A DNA stretch of 64,000 nucleotides from Planctomycetota bacterium (GTDB lineage: Bacteria; Planctomycetota; Planctomycetia; Pirellulales; Pirellulaceae). The translations under genes and the position numbers were made by a program. Under the pieces are notes generated by a model that was not told the origin of the DNA, searched no databases, and saw nothing but the letters and a program-made list of their open reading frames with translations. Shown piece by piece: positions 45,574 through 53,221 of this stretch. The stretch is taken from assembly GCA_963204915.1 (NCBI GenBank), contig CAUJHS010000094.1:91375-155374 (forward strand), in the 5' to 3' direction. Numbering within the stretch: the first letter of the stretch is position 1; each line of letters starts with the position of its first letter.

Positions 45574-46410
45574 CTATTCCTTGCCGAGCTCCCAGCACAC
45601 GAAACGCTGGAGTTTCATGCCGTTTTGTTGGGCAAATTTGCCCACAGTCAGGGTTTCTTCTTTAACATAGGGTTGTTCGCTAAGCACTTGCGTGACATAA
45701 AACTCCTTCCGGAGTCGCCCTTCGACCATCTTGTCGACGATGTTTTCCGGCTTGCCTTCTGCTAATGCCGCGGCGCGAAGGATCTGCCGCTCTTTCTCGA
45801 CAAACGCGGGATCAAGCTCATCGACAGTGACGACCGTGGGTCGCAAAGCGGCAATATGCATCGCAACATCGCGAGCCGTCTCCTCTTTGCCTCCTTCGAC
45901 TTCGAGCAGAACGCCCAATACGCGTGCTCCGGCGTGAACATACGCGCCGCAGGGGCCATTAAAGCGCTGACATCGCCCGACGTTAAACACCTCGCGCATA
46001 CGATTAAACAAGTCGTCCTTTTGTTGGCGCAGCGTTGTCCCTTTTTTGCTCGGCGAAGGTTGATCCAACAACGCTTCTCCATCCGCGGCTCCGGGGCCCG
46101 TGGCGAGCTGCTTCGCCAAGTCATTGGCCAATTGACGAAACTCCTCGTTTTGCGCCACCGGAGCGCTTTCACACTTAAGTTCGACGATGGCGCCAACATT
46201 GGGCGAACGGCTTACGTACACGCCGAACGTGCCGAAACCCGTCTCACGGCCCGACCGGTCCGAAACAAGTTTCAGACCGCGTTCACGCAACCATTGAACC
46301 GCCGCTTCGGGATCACCGCCGCACTCAGTAAGCGCCTTCTTACAATCCATCATCGGTAAGCCCGTTTGCTCACGAAGGGCTTTCACAGTGGCTGCGGTAA
46401 TTTCGGCCAT
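45574..46410 (-). CDS. tsf: Elongation factor Ts
   Basis: The 278-residue protein starts AEITAATVKALREQTGLPMMDCKKALTE (UBA-like domain and the TGxxMMDCK signature) and has GFGTFGVYV, ELKCESAPVAQNEEF and MHIAALRP. It exchanges GDP for GTP on EF-Tu. ATG 46410 has CAGGAG ten bases upstream. The gap of 296 bases to rpsB is unusually wide for this operon and holds a hairpin. Confidence 0.95.
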   Translation of the reverse strand: MAEITAATVKALREQTGLPMMDCKKALTECGGDPEAAVQWLRERGLKLVSDRSGRETGFGTFGVYVSRSPNVGAIVELKCESAPVAQNEEFRQLANDLAKQLATGPGAADGEALLDQPSPSKKGTTLRQQKDDLFNRMREVFNVGRCQRFNGPCGAYVHAGARVLGVLLEVEGGKEETARDVAMHIAALRPTVVTVDELDPAFVEKERQILRAAALAEGKPENIVDKMVEGRLRKEFYVTQVLSEQPYVKEETLTVGKFAQQNGMKLQRFVCWELGKE

Positions 46411-46610
46411 GACTAACAAACTCCTGAGTAATTCTTGAATTTGAAACGCATTAAGGGCGTATCGCAAAGACGCGCCCTACGGGGAAAGGTTCGTCGACGG
46501 CAAACACGTTCCCTGTGCCGCGTCGCGACGGAGAAATCATGCGGGCGAGCGGCGTCGCCTTACAGTTTCGTCTCACCTATTAGCAAACCCTCGTCCCGCG
46601 ATCAGCGCAC

Positions 46611-46640
46611 CACCCAAACGCCCTGCGGGGCGCTTGGGTG
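46611..46640. promoter_or_regulatory. Hairpin between rpsB and tsf
   Basis: CACCCAAACGCCC (46611-46623) pairs with GGGCGCTTGGGTG (46628-46640), with a single A/C mismatch in a 13-base stem and a 4-base loop. No T-run follows on the minus strand, so it is a better candidate for an RNA stability or attenuation element than for a simple terminator. Confidence 0.4.
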
Positions 46641-46706
46641 AGAATAAACCCCATAACGCACAGCTTCAGCAAGAAGAAGACCGCCCATGGGGTGCGCCTA
46701 CGACGC

Positions 46707-47432
46707 TTAGCCAACGGCGCTCATTTCCGGGCCTTTCTGGCGACTCGGCGAAGCACCCTCCGCAATGGCGTCGGCTAAGTGTCGTACAATGACCTCAATC
46801 GATCGAATACCGTCATCGTTGCCAGGAATGGGCAAATCGACCGCGTCAGGGTCACAATCTGTGTCAATCAGCGCTACCGTGGCGATCCCTAGTTTTTTCG
46901 CTTCTTGAATCGCGTTCTTTTCCTTGTTGGGATCGATCACGACAAGGCACTCCGGCAGGCGGTTCATTGTGCGCATACCGTTCAAATTGCGAAACATCTT
47001 GCGATATTCGCGATTCAGCGACGACTGCATCTTCTTCGAATAATTCTGCAATTCGTCGCCCGAACGGATCGATTCCAACTCCTCAAGGCGGCCCAATCGG
47101 CTACGGACCGTGCGAAAGTTGGTTAGACAACCGCCAAGCCAACGCTCACTGACAAACGGCATTCCGCAGCGATGCGCTTCTCGGGAAATCGTCTCGCTCG
47201 CCTGACGCTTTGTTCCTACGAATAAAATCAACCCGCCGTTGTCCGCCACCTGCCGCAAATACTTTTTCGCGCGGAGTAGCCCACGGACGGTTTCACGAAT
47301 ATCAACGATGTGAATTAGGTTCTTTCGGGCATAAATGTACGGAGCCATTTTGGGGTTCCACAGGCTCGCCCGGTGACCGAAGTGAACCCCCGCATCAACC
47401 AACTCTTGGACCAATGACGACGAATCCGCCAC
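46707..47432 (-). CDS. rpsB: 30S ribosomal protein S2
   Basis: The 241-residue protein shows the S2 signature [51 protein letters not shown] and [22 protein letters not shown]...DTDCDPD. The start is GTG at 47432 with AGGAG seven bases ahead; the frame stays open a further 90 codons upstream but reads as leader sequence. It binds the 30S platform. First gene of the rpsB-tsf-pyrH operon, with a promoter at 47629-47657. Confidence 0.95.
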   Translation of the reverse strand: MADSSSLVQELVDAGVHFGHRASLWNPKMAPYIYARKNLIHIVDIRETVRGLLRAKKYLRQVADNGGLILFVGTKRQASETISREAHRCGMPFVSERWLGGCLTNFRTVRSRLGRLEELESIRSGDELQNYSKKMQSSLNREYRKMFRNLNGMRTMNRLPECLVVIDPNKEKNAIQEAKKLGIATVALIDTDCDPDAVDLPIPGNDDGIRSIEVIVRHLADAIAEGASPSRQKGPEMSAVG

Positions 47433-47622
47433 AAGCAAACTCCTACAAGGCAGCCGGCGACGACATGCAAAAAAGAACACTGCACGAACAATGTCTTCAC
47501 TCCCGGGGCTAAGGCGCGGCTTGAGTGCTTTCCCAGGAGACTCACCACCTAAGCGGGTGAGTTGCTCATCATCCAGATAACAATTGACACACACCGAGTT
47601 ACGACAAAACTCGTGTGGAGAG
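47433..47622 (-). promoter_or_regulatory. Structured leader of rpsB, about 190 bases
   Basis: Between the predicted start of transcription near 47622 and the GTG start are two hairpins: ACACCGAGTT (47591-47600) with AACTCGTGT (47608-47616, one bulged C) and ACTCACC (47540-47546) with GGTGAGT (47556-47562). S2 represses its own operon in several bacteria through a leader; whether this one does so is inference. Confidence 0.4.
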
Positions 47623-47628
47623 TTAGTA

Positions 47629-47657
47629 AATTTATCGCGCCGCGAAAAAAGGGTCAA
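47629..47657 (-). promoter_or_regulatory. Sigma70-like promoter of rpsB
   Basis: On the minus strand TTGACC (47652-47657) and TAAATT (47629-47634) are 17 bases apart, directly upstream of the rpsB leader. The rest of the divergent spacer, 47658-47991, is AT-richer and holds no gene I can support. Confidence 0.5.
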
Positions 47658-47991
47658 TTGGAGGCAATCTTGCGTTGGTGTATGTACCGAATTCACGACC
47701 ATTGCGGCATTGAAAGATGTCTGTCTGGGTCAAATGCAAATAGCTCTAATTGGGGAGTTAGTCTCTGTAGCAATGGGGGGCTTCTCAAACGAATTGAACT
47801 TCTTTACCCCAGTAACCGATTTTAATTGTGGTTCGGTCTAAGCCATCTCGCAAATGGCTTCGGACTTGCCATTACCCAAACTGCCAAATCAGTAATTTCC
47901 GGCGACAAGTTTTCAAGGCGGCATACTGATCAACGTGTCGACTCCGTAAGTCACGTCGGCAGTTACTCTTTTCTCGGTTCTGTAGGCCTGG

Positions 47992-48891
47992 ATGACTTCA
48001 ACACCCGCAGTCGTGGCACCTACGCGCTCGACTGAATTTCCAGCGCTGGGAGGGTGGAGCCTTACCCGAGTCATCGGTGAGGGGCGATGGTCGCGCGTGT
48101 ATCGCGCTCGACCTGCGAATCGCCCTACAGATTGGCCTGCTGATTATGCAATCAAAGTTCTGAAAAACGACTACATGCAAACGCCCGCATGTATCGAGAT
48201 GTTGCGCCGCGAAGCCTATCTGGGAAAAAAGGTGTCCCACCCGCATTTGGGAACGGTTTTGGGAACGCAATTCCACGCGGCCCCGTACTTCCTGACACTA
48301 CCCTATTTGGAGGGCGCCACGCTCGCGCAAGCGCTATCCATTGGCCAACCGTTGGCGGCGTCGTGTTCATTGTGGGTGGGTCGACAAACCGCCGAAGCGC
48401 TAGCCGCCTTGCATGGCTTTGGTTGGCAACACGGTGATCTCAAACCGGCTAACCTTCACATTGCGCCAACCGGCCACGTGACCTTGCTTGATCTTGGTTT
48501 GGCCCGACCGTTGGACTCGGCAAAACGAGGGGAAGATAACGTCTTCGCAGGAACGGTTGCGTACGCGGCGCCGGAATCCTTTTGCAGCGCTCACGCTCCT
48601 AGTGCGGCCAGCGACATCTACAGCCTTGGCGTTGTCATGTTTGAGTCGCTCACGGGGCAACTGCCGTTTCACTTTCAAGACGCCGATCAAACAGCGGCCG
48701 CCCACGTTTCTGAAACGCCGCCAGACATACGTGCGCTGGCGCCGCACGTTCCCGGACGAGTGGCTCGCGTAATCAGCAGAATGTTGTCCAAAGACCCATT
48801 ACGCCGCCCCGACGCTTTGGAATGCGTCGATCTGTTTACAACGCTAGAGATTGAGACCTTTGGCGAGGGTGTTCTTCGAGATTGCGCTTGA
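47992..48891 (+). CDS. Serine/threonine protein kinase, non-RD type
   Basis: The 299-residue protein is almost only a kinase domain: Gly loop VIGEGRWSRVY (28-37), VAIK-type Lys55 in YAIKVL, Glu74 in RREAYL, catalytic loop HGDLKPANLHI (147-157) and the metal motif DLG at 167-169, then GTVAYAAPES and SDIYSLGVVMFE. It should phosphorylate Ser/Thr in the cytosol. It has HGD in place of HRD and DLG in place of DFG, so it does not need activation-loop phosphorylation in the usual way. No membrane anchor or sensor domain is attached, unlike most planctomycete kinases. Confidence 0.9.
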   Translation: MTSTPAVVAPTRSTEFPALGGWSLTRVIGEGRWSRVYRARPANRPTDWPADYAIKVLKNDYMQTPACIEMLRREAYLGKKVSHPHLGTVLGTQFHAAPYFLTLPYLEGATLAQALSIGQPLAASCSLWVGRQTAEALAALHGFGWQHGDLKPANLHIAPTGHVTLLDLGLARPLDSAKRGEDNVFAGTVAYAAPESFCSAHAPSAASDIYSLGVVMFESLTGQLPFHFQDADQTAAAHVSETPPDIRALAPHVPGRVARVISRMLSKDPLRRPDALECVDLFTTLEIETFGEGVLRDCA

Positions 48892-48911
48892 CCTTTGGAC
48901 GTGCAAATCTT

Positions 48912-50246
48912 TCACAGTTGCTCGTGGCGGTAACTGCGATCCAAAACATCCATCGGATGGACAATCTTCAGCACTTCTCCCTGCCGGCGAGCTTCTGCTG
49001 CAATTTGCAACAGGCAGCCTGCGTTTGCGGTGATTACCACCCTCGCGCCGGTTTGTCGAATGTTATTTAGCTTTCGGCGCGCCAAGCGGCCCGCCATCTC
49101 AGGTTCGGTCAGGTTATACGTGCCTGCCGCACCACAGCATAACTCTGACTCAGGCAATTCGCGCAGCTCAAGGCCGGGAATCTGGCGTAGCAGTCGGCGT
49201 GGTTGGTCTCGCACCTGCTGGGCGTGCGCCAAGTGACAAGCGTCATGGTAAGTCGCGATAGCGCGCACTTCCCCGGGTGGAGGCGCCAAACCAAGTTCGT
49301 CGAGAAACTCACAGACGTCTTTGACCTTGTCGGCTAATTGTTGCCGAGCATTTCGAGCATCGTCCCGCCAGTGGTGGCCGTAGTCCTTTAGCATCGCCCC
49401 ACACCCGGCGACATTGACAATGATCGCGTCGAAATCTTGCGAGGAGAATGCGGCGACATTTGCGTCTGCAAATTGGCGTGCGGGGTCGCTTGCGCCTGCG
49501 TGGAAGTGGATCGCTCCGCAGCAGGCTTGGCCGCGTGGAACGATTACGTCGCAACCGTTCTCCTGTAGAACGCGCGCAGTCGCCCAATGGGTGTGGCGGA
49601 AAAGCACGTCGGCCACACAGCCAGTGAATAGCGCGACTCGGGCTCTTCGTGAGCCTTTGGCGGGCAGGAATTCGGGAAGCGGGCCTGGATCATACTTCCC
49701 TGGGTTATTCGTTAACGGCGGCAACATCGCGGTTAAACGTTGGAGCCGCTGCGGTAAGAGCTTCAGCAGACCGGTCGCTTCCGCCACCCGGTCGAGTCGC
49801 AAGGCTTGAGCGAACCGCGCCGGCCAAAGCGACTTCCGGAGTCGATCGGGATACGGAAAAAGCCCAAACAAGATATGTCGATGAAACCAATCCTGACTCT
49901 TTTGATCGCCGTCGCCTACTTGCTCCATGGCGATACGGAACGGCTCGATCAACTTTCCATATTGGACGCCGGACGGGCATGCTGTTTCACAAGCTCGACA
50001 GTCAAGACACAATTCAAGGTGCCGGCGTACATCGCGCGTGAGATCGAGACGGCCATCCGTTACGGCCCGCATGAGGTAGATGCGTCCACGTGGACTGTCA
50101 TTCTCATCGCCTCGCTCGACGTAAGTTGGGCAAGAGGCTGTGCATAAGCCACAATGGACACAGTCGAGGAAGTACGCATAGTCGATTCCAGCGCCTGGAT
50201 TCTTCGTTTCGACACTGGGCGTAGGATCCGCTTGAGGGGCGCTCAT
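48912..50246 (-). CDS. glcF: Glycolate oxidase iron-sulfur subunit
   Basis: The 444-residue protein has two 4Fe-4S motifs near the N-terminus, CVHCGLCTASCPTY and CLDCRACETACPSG, and two CCG-type domains in the C-terminal half (GQACCGAIHFHAG and ELCCGAAGTYNLT), which bind a further cluster. This is GlcF, the electron-transfer subunit of glycolate dehydrogenase that oxidises glycolate to glyoxylate at the membrane. It follows glcE by about 100 bases on the same strand. Confidence 0.92.
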   Translation of the reverse strand: MSAPQADPTPSVETKNPGAGIDYAYFLDCVHCGLCTASCPTYVERGDENDSPRGRIYLMRAVTDGRLDLTRDVRRHLELCLDCRACETACPSGVQYGKLIEPFRIAMEQVGDGDQKSQDWFHRHILFGLFPYPDRLRKSLWPARFAQALRLDRVAEATGLLKLLPQRLQRLTAMLPPLTNNPGKYDPGPLPEFLPAKGSRRARVALFTGCVADVLFRHTHWATARVLQENGCDVIVPRGQACCGAIHFHAGASDPARQFADANVAAFSSQDFDAIIVNVAGCGAMLKDYGHHWRDDARNARQQLADKVKDVCEFLDELGLAPPPGEVRAIATYHDACHLAHAQQVRDQPRRLLRQIPGLELRELPESELCCGAAGTYNLTEPEMAGRLARRKLNNIRQTGARVVITANAGCLLQIAAEARRQGEVLKIVHPMDVLDRSYRHEQL

Positions 50247-50350
50247 GTAATGCCGGGGTTGCTTTCCAACGACAACTCAAATCTCGTGCAACAGCCCCTT
50301 GTCGGGGAAAACGTCTTGACCTTGCGCCATTCGCCAGAAAAGCGCGTTGG

Positions 50351-51604
50351 CTACATTCCTTGGTACACGAAACGACCAGGATTCAAAATCCCCCGAGGAT
50401 CGAATTTGCGCTTCACTTCTCCCATCAGCCAAAAGGGCGCGAGCCCGCCCCACACGCTTTGATGCGTCATTTCGCCCCCTTGAGCATTGGAAAGAATAAC
50501 GACATGACCGTGACCAGCGTTGGCGGCAGGTTGTAGCTGACCTATAAGCGTTCGGCTTAAACCGGATTCGGGAAATTCAGAAAACCGAACAACGATCACG
50601 CCATTGCCCGCATGGCATTGGAAAGAGCATTGCGGGTCAATCGCCAGCACCGCCGCAAGCCAGCTTGTCACGGCGCTTGGCGCTACGGTCGCCTGAAGCA
50701 CCAACGGTGAGCCGGATTGGGCGGGAAACTCGGTCAGATGCCGCCAAAGTTGCGATGCGCGATCATCGGAAATGAGCGTTGGATGACGGAGCCCCAGGGT
50801 TCGCCACTCCTCGGCCAGACAAGCGAGTTGCCAGTCGGTCTCGACCGATGTTCCCTCGAAAGCTACAAGCAGAACGATCGGGTATTCCGTCGATTTGGAT
50901 TCCAACTCGCCCGATAGCGCATGCCATTCGGGTCCACCCAATAATTCGATGGCGGTTGGCGACGTTTTCGAGTAAATCAGCGACGCCAAGAGGGGCTCGG
51001 CTTGATCATTGCTTCCTAAGGCGATTGCAATAAACGATGACTTTTCCGGTATGGGCTTAACTTTGAGCGTCACTTGGGTGATGACCGCTAAAGTGCCAAG
51101 AGAACCCGTCAATAACTTGGGAAAGTCGTAGCCGGCGACGTTTTTGACGACGCGACCGCCGCCTTTGAACGCCATGCCCGTTCCATCGACGGCCCTTACG
51201 CCAATGACATAGTCGCGAAAAGTCCCTTGTCCCATGCGACGTGGACCATTGAAGTTGGTCGCCATAACGCCGCCGATGGTCGCATGCTCGCCCTGTGGCG
51301 CATCTACGGGCAATCGTTGTTGCTCGGCGGCCAACGTCTCCGCGAGCGCCTGCATCGAGATTCCGGCTTCCACTGTGATGGTCATGTCACGCGCAGGATA
51401 GTCGATCACGCGACGAAGCCTTGATAGCGAAACACCCAATCCTTCGCGCCGAGCAGGCAATCCATAGTCCAAACTTGTCTGGCCGCCCAACGGGTAGATG
51501 GCCGTGTTCGTGTGGAAACCATCTCGCACGACCGAGGCTAACTCGTCTGACGACTCTGGTTCTGCGACTCGGATGATTGGAAGTTTATGGGCGAGCGGCG
51601 CCAT
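50351..51604 (-). CDS. glcE: Glycolate oxidase FAD-binding subunit
   Basis: The 417-residue protein has the FAD-PCMH fold: YPLGGQTSLDYGLPA, GVSLSRLRRVIDY, TVEAGISMQALAETL, VDAPQGEHATIGGVMATNFNGPRRMGQGTFRDYVIG, VVKNVAGYDFPKLLTGSLGTLAVITQVTLKVKP, and RKFDPRGILNPGRF at the end. It matches GlcE, the smaller flavin subunit. GlcD, the catalytic flavin subunit, is not in the window. Confidence 0.92.
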   Translation of the reverse strand: MAPLAHKLPIIRVAEPESSDELASVVRDGFHTNTAIYPLGGQTSLDYGLPARREGLGVSLSRLRRVIDYPARDMTITVEAGISMQALAETLAAEQQRLPVDAPQGEHATIGGVMATNFNGPRRMGQGTFRDYVIGVRAVDGTGMAFKGGGRVVKNVAGYDFPKLLTGSLGTLAVITQVTLKVKPIPEKSSFIAIALGSNDQAEPLLASLIYSKTSPTAIELLGGPEWHALSGELESKSTEYPIVLLVAFEGTSVETDWQLACLAEEWRTLGLRHPTLISDDRASQLWRHLTEFPAQSGSPLVLQATVAPSAVTSWLAAVLAIDPQCSFQCHAGNGVIVVRFSEFPESGLSRTLIGQLQPAANAGHGHVVILSNAQGGEMTHQSVWGGLAPFWLMGEVKRKFDPRGILNPGRFVYQGM

Positions 51605-51771
51605 GCCTTAACAATAACCAAGGGAAATACGGCCAAACTGTCGGTCAATCGCTCCGAATTAAACGTTCGGACGGAGATTCAAATCAAGGCGATCCAGGAA
51701 TTGTTCGATCGCCGAATCATTAACCGCTGGCTGCAAGTCAGCGGTCTTGTCGAGAAGGTCGAGACCGTCGC

Positions 51772-52458
51772 TTAGAGCTCGCGCACGTAGATATTTCGGA
51801 AGTACAGCGTGTTGCCGTGGTTTTGAAGTTCAATGGCTCCCGTCGAGTAGATTGGTTTGTCGCGCTCCCAGTAGTTTTCCATCACGACGTTATCGACAAC
51901 CGTCTTTCCATTGAGTTTGACCGTCACTTTGTCGCCGACCATTTTGATGTAAAAGGTGTTCCATTCGCCGATGGGAAGGTCGGCGGTTTCCGTCGGGTCT
52001 TTCGGATTCTTTTGATTGTTGTAGAGGCCCCCGGAGCCAATTTTATGCTGGTTCGGATCCCAGATTTGGATTTGCGGCGTACCACGCACGTAGATCCCGC
52101 TGTCGCCCATCGGCTCAATCTTCCAATCGACATACATTTCAAAATCGCCGTAGTCCTTCACCGTGCAGAGGTTTTGGCCCTTGCCATCGAACACAATAAT
52201 GCCATCCTGTACTTTCCAATGCGATTGCATGTCCTCGTTCGCTTTCGCCTGGGCCTTGGCAAGTTCGTCTTCGCTCATCGCGCGAACCTTAGGGGGCGGC
52301 GCCACAAACCCACGCCAATTGGTCAAATCCTTTCCGTTAAACAATGCCGTAAACCCCTCTGGCGGAGTATTTAAGGACGCGCCCTCTTCGCCTTGAACGG
52401 TCAGCGTGCAGCATGTGAAGAGCAAGACCAAGGAAGTCGCAAAGAATCGGTTTTTCAT
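51772..52458 (-). CDS. DUF1080 (3-keto-disaccharide hydrolase-like) secreted protein
   Basis: The 228-residue protein has a signal peptide (FATSLVLLFTCCTLTVQG), then the DUF1080 pattern: FTALFNGKDLTNWRGF, WKVQDGIIVFDGKGQNLCT, DFEMYVDWKIEPMGDSGIYVRGTPQIQIWD, EWNTFYIKMVGDKVTVKLNGKTVVDN and IELQNHGNTLYFRNIYVREL. The fold is a lectin-like jelly roll; members act on 3-keto-glycosides or bind sugar. AAGG lies seven bases before ATG 52458. Confidence 0.9.
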   Translation of the reverse strand: MKNRFFATSLVLLFTCCTLTVQGEEGASLNTPPEGFTALFNGKDLTNWRGFVAPPPKVRAMSEDELAKAQAKANEDMQSHWKVQDGIIVFDGKGQNLCTVKDYGDFEMYVDWKIEPMGDSGIYVRGTPQIQIWDPNQHKIGSGGLYNNQKNPKDPTETADLPIGEWNTFYIKMVGDKVTVKLNGKTVVDNVVMENYWERDKPIYSTGAIELQNHGNTLYFRNIYVREL

Positions 52459-52627
52459 TACTTAACCTTCAATTGCATAGACAAACGTAAGTTCAACACA
52501 GCGACGGTCCGCCCGCCGCACCTGGAACAGCATAATCGGGGTTGTGCAGGCATGCTACAAGCCCTTGGCCCGATTGACCTATACATAAGAACGCACCGCG
52601 CCCGAACGCCTCCTTGGAGTCGCTTGT

Positions 52628-53095
52628 TTAGTTAAGGGCGGCTTCAAGGCGATCAATGAGTTCCGCCTGGGCGGAATTGATTTTTGCGCGAGCCCTATCT
52701 GCGTCGAACCAAGCGCACCGATCCACTTCGGGAAAAGTAAGCCATCGGTCCGACCCGCGTGGCCATTCGGCCTGCATGAGGTTGCTTTTGATGCTGGTGG
52801 GATCGGCATCCCCCTCCCACGCCCACGCGTGAACCGTTTTGCCCGCTCGCTGTCGAATACTGCCTAACGGTAGAAACGGGCCCTGGGGCGTAATGCTTGT
52901 TTCCTCTTGAAACTCACGGCATGCGGCCGCCAAAAGCTCCTCGCCCGGGTTGACCACCCCCTTGGGTATCGTCCAGGCGCCGTCGTCGCGGTTGACCCAA
53001 AACGGCCCACCCGGATGCGCTAGAAAAATCTCGAGTTGATCATTTACGCGACGAAAGAGCATCAGGCCTGCGCTGATGAGAGTTCGTTTAACCAT
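52628..53095 (-). CDS. Nudix hydrolase
   Basis: The 155-residue protein carries a complete Nudix box, PKGVVNPGEELLAAACREFQEET, with the full Glu set, in contrast to the degenerate boxes of the protein at 4586. The N-terminal strand is ISAGLMLFRRVNDQLEIFLAHPGGPFW, and FPEVDRCAWFDADRARAKI is the end. This pattern resembles the NTP/diadenosine-type DUF4743-like Nudix proteins; the substrate is a nucleoside diphosphate linked to X, not predictable. Divergent from the hemD-hemE fusion. Confidence 0.88.
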   Translation of the reverse strand: MVKRTLISAGLMLFRRVNDQLEIFLAHPGGPFWVNRDDGAWTIPKGVVNPGEELLAAACREFQEETSITPQGPFLPLGSIRQRAGKTVHAWAWEGDADPTSIKSNLMQAEWPRGSDRWLTFPEVDRCAWFDADRARAKINSAQAELIDRLEAALN

Positions 53096-53221
53096 GCTCC
53101 GCGCCTCTCGGCTCCGCTGAATTGACGTCAGCGCTCCTTAGTAAAGGTTGTTCCTTGATCGCTGATTGTATCAAACCATCGACCGTCCAGAAGCGATCCA
53201 CGCGCCCCCTCGCCCCTGTGC

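Noticed and set aside
51587..51775. A 62-codon plus-strand frame bridging the glcE start and the end of the DUF1080 gene, with protein-like composition.
   Set aside because: It overlaps both flanking genes, has no ribosome site and no recognised motif; it fills the spacer only by chance as far as I can tell.
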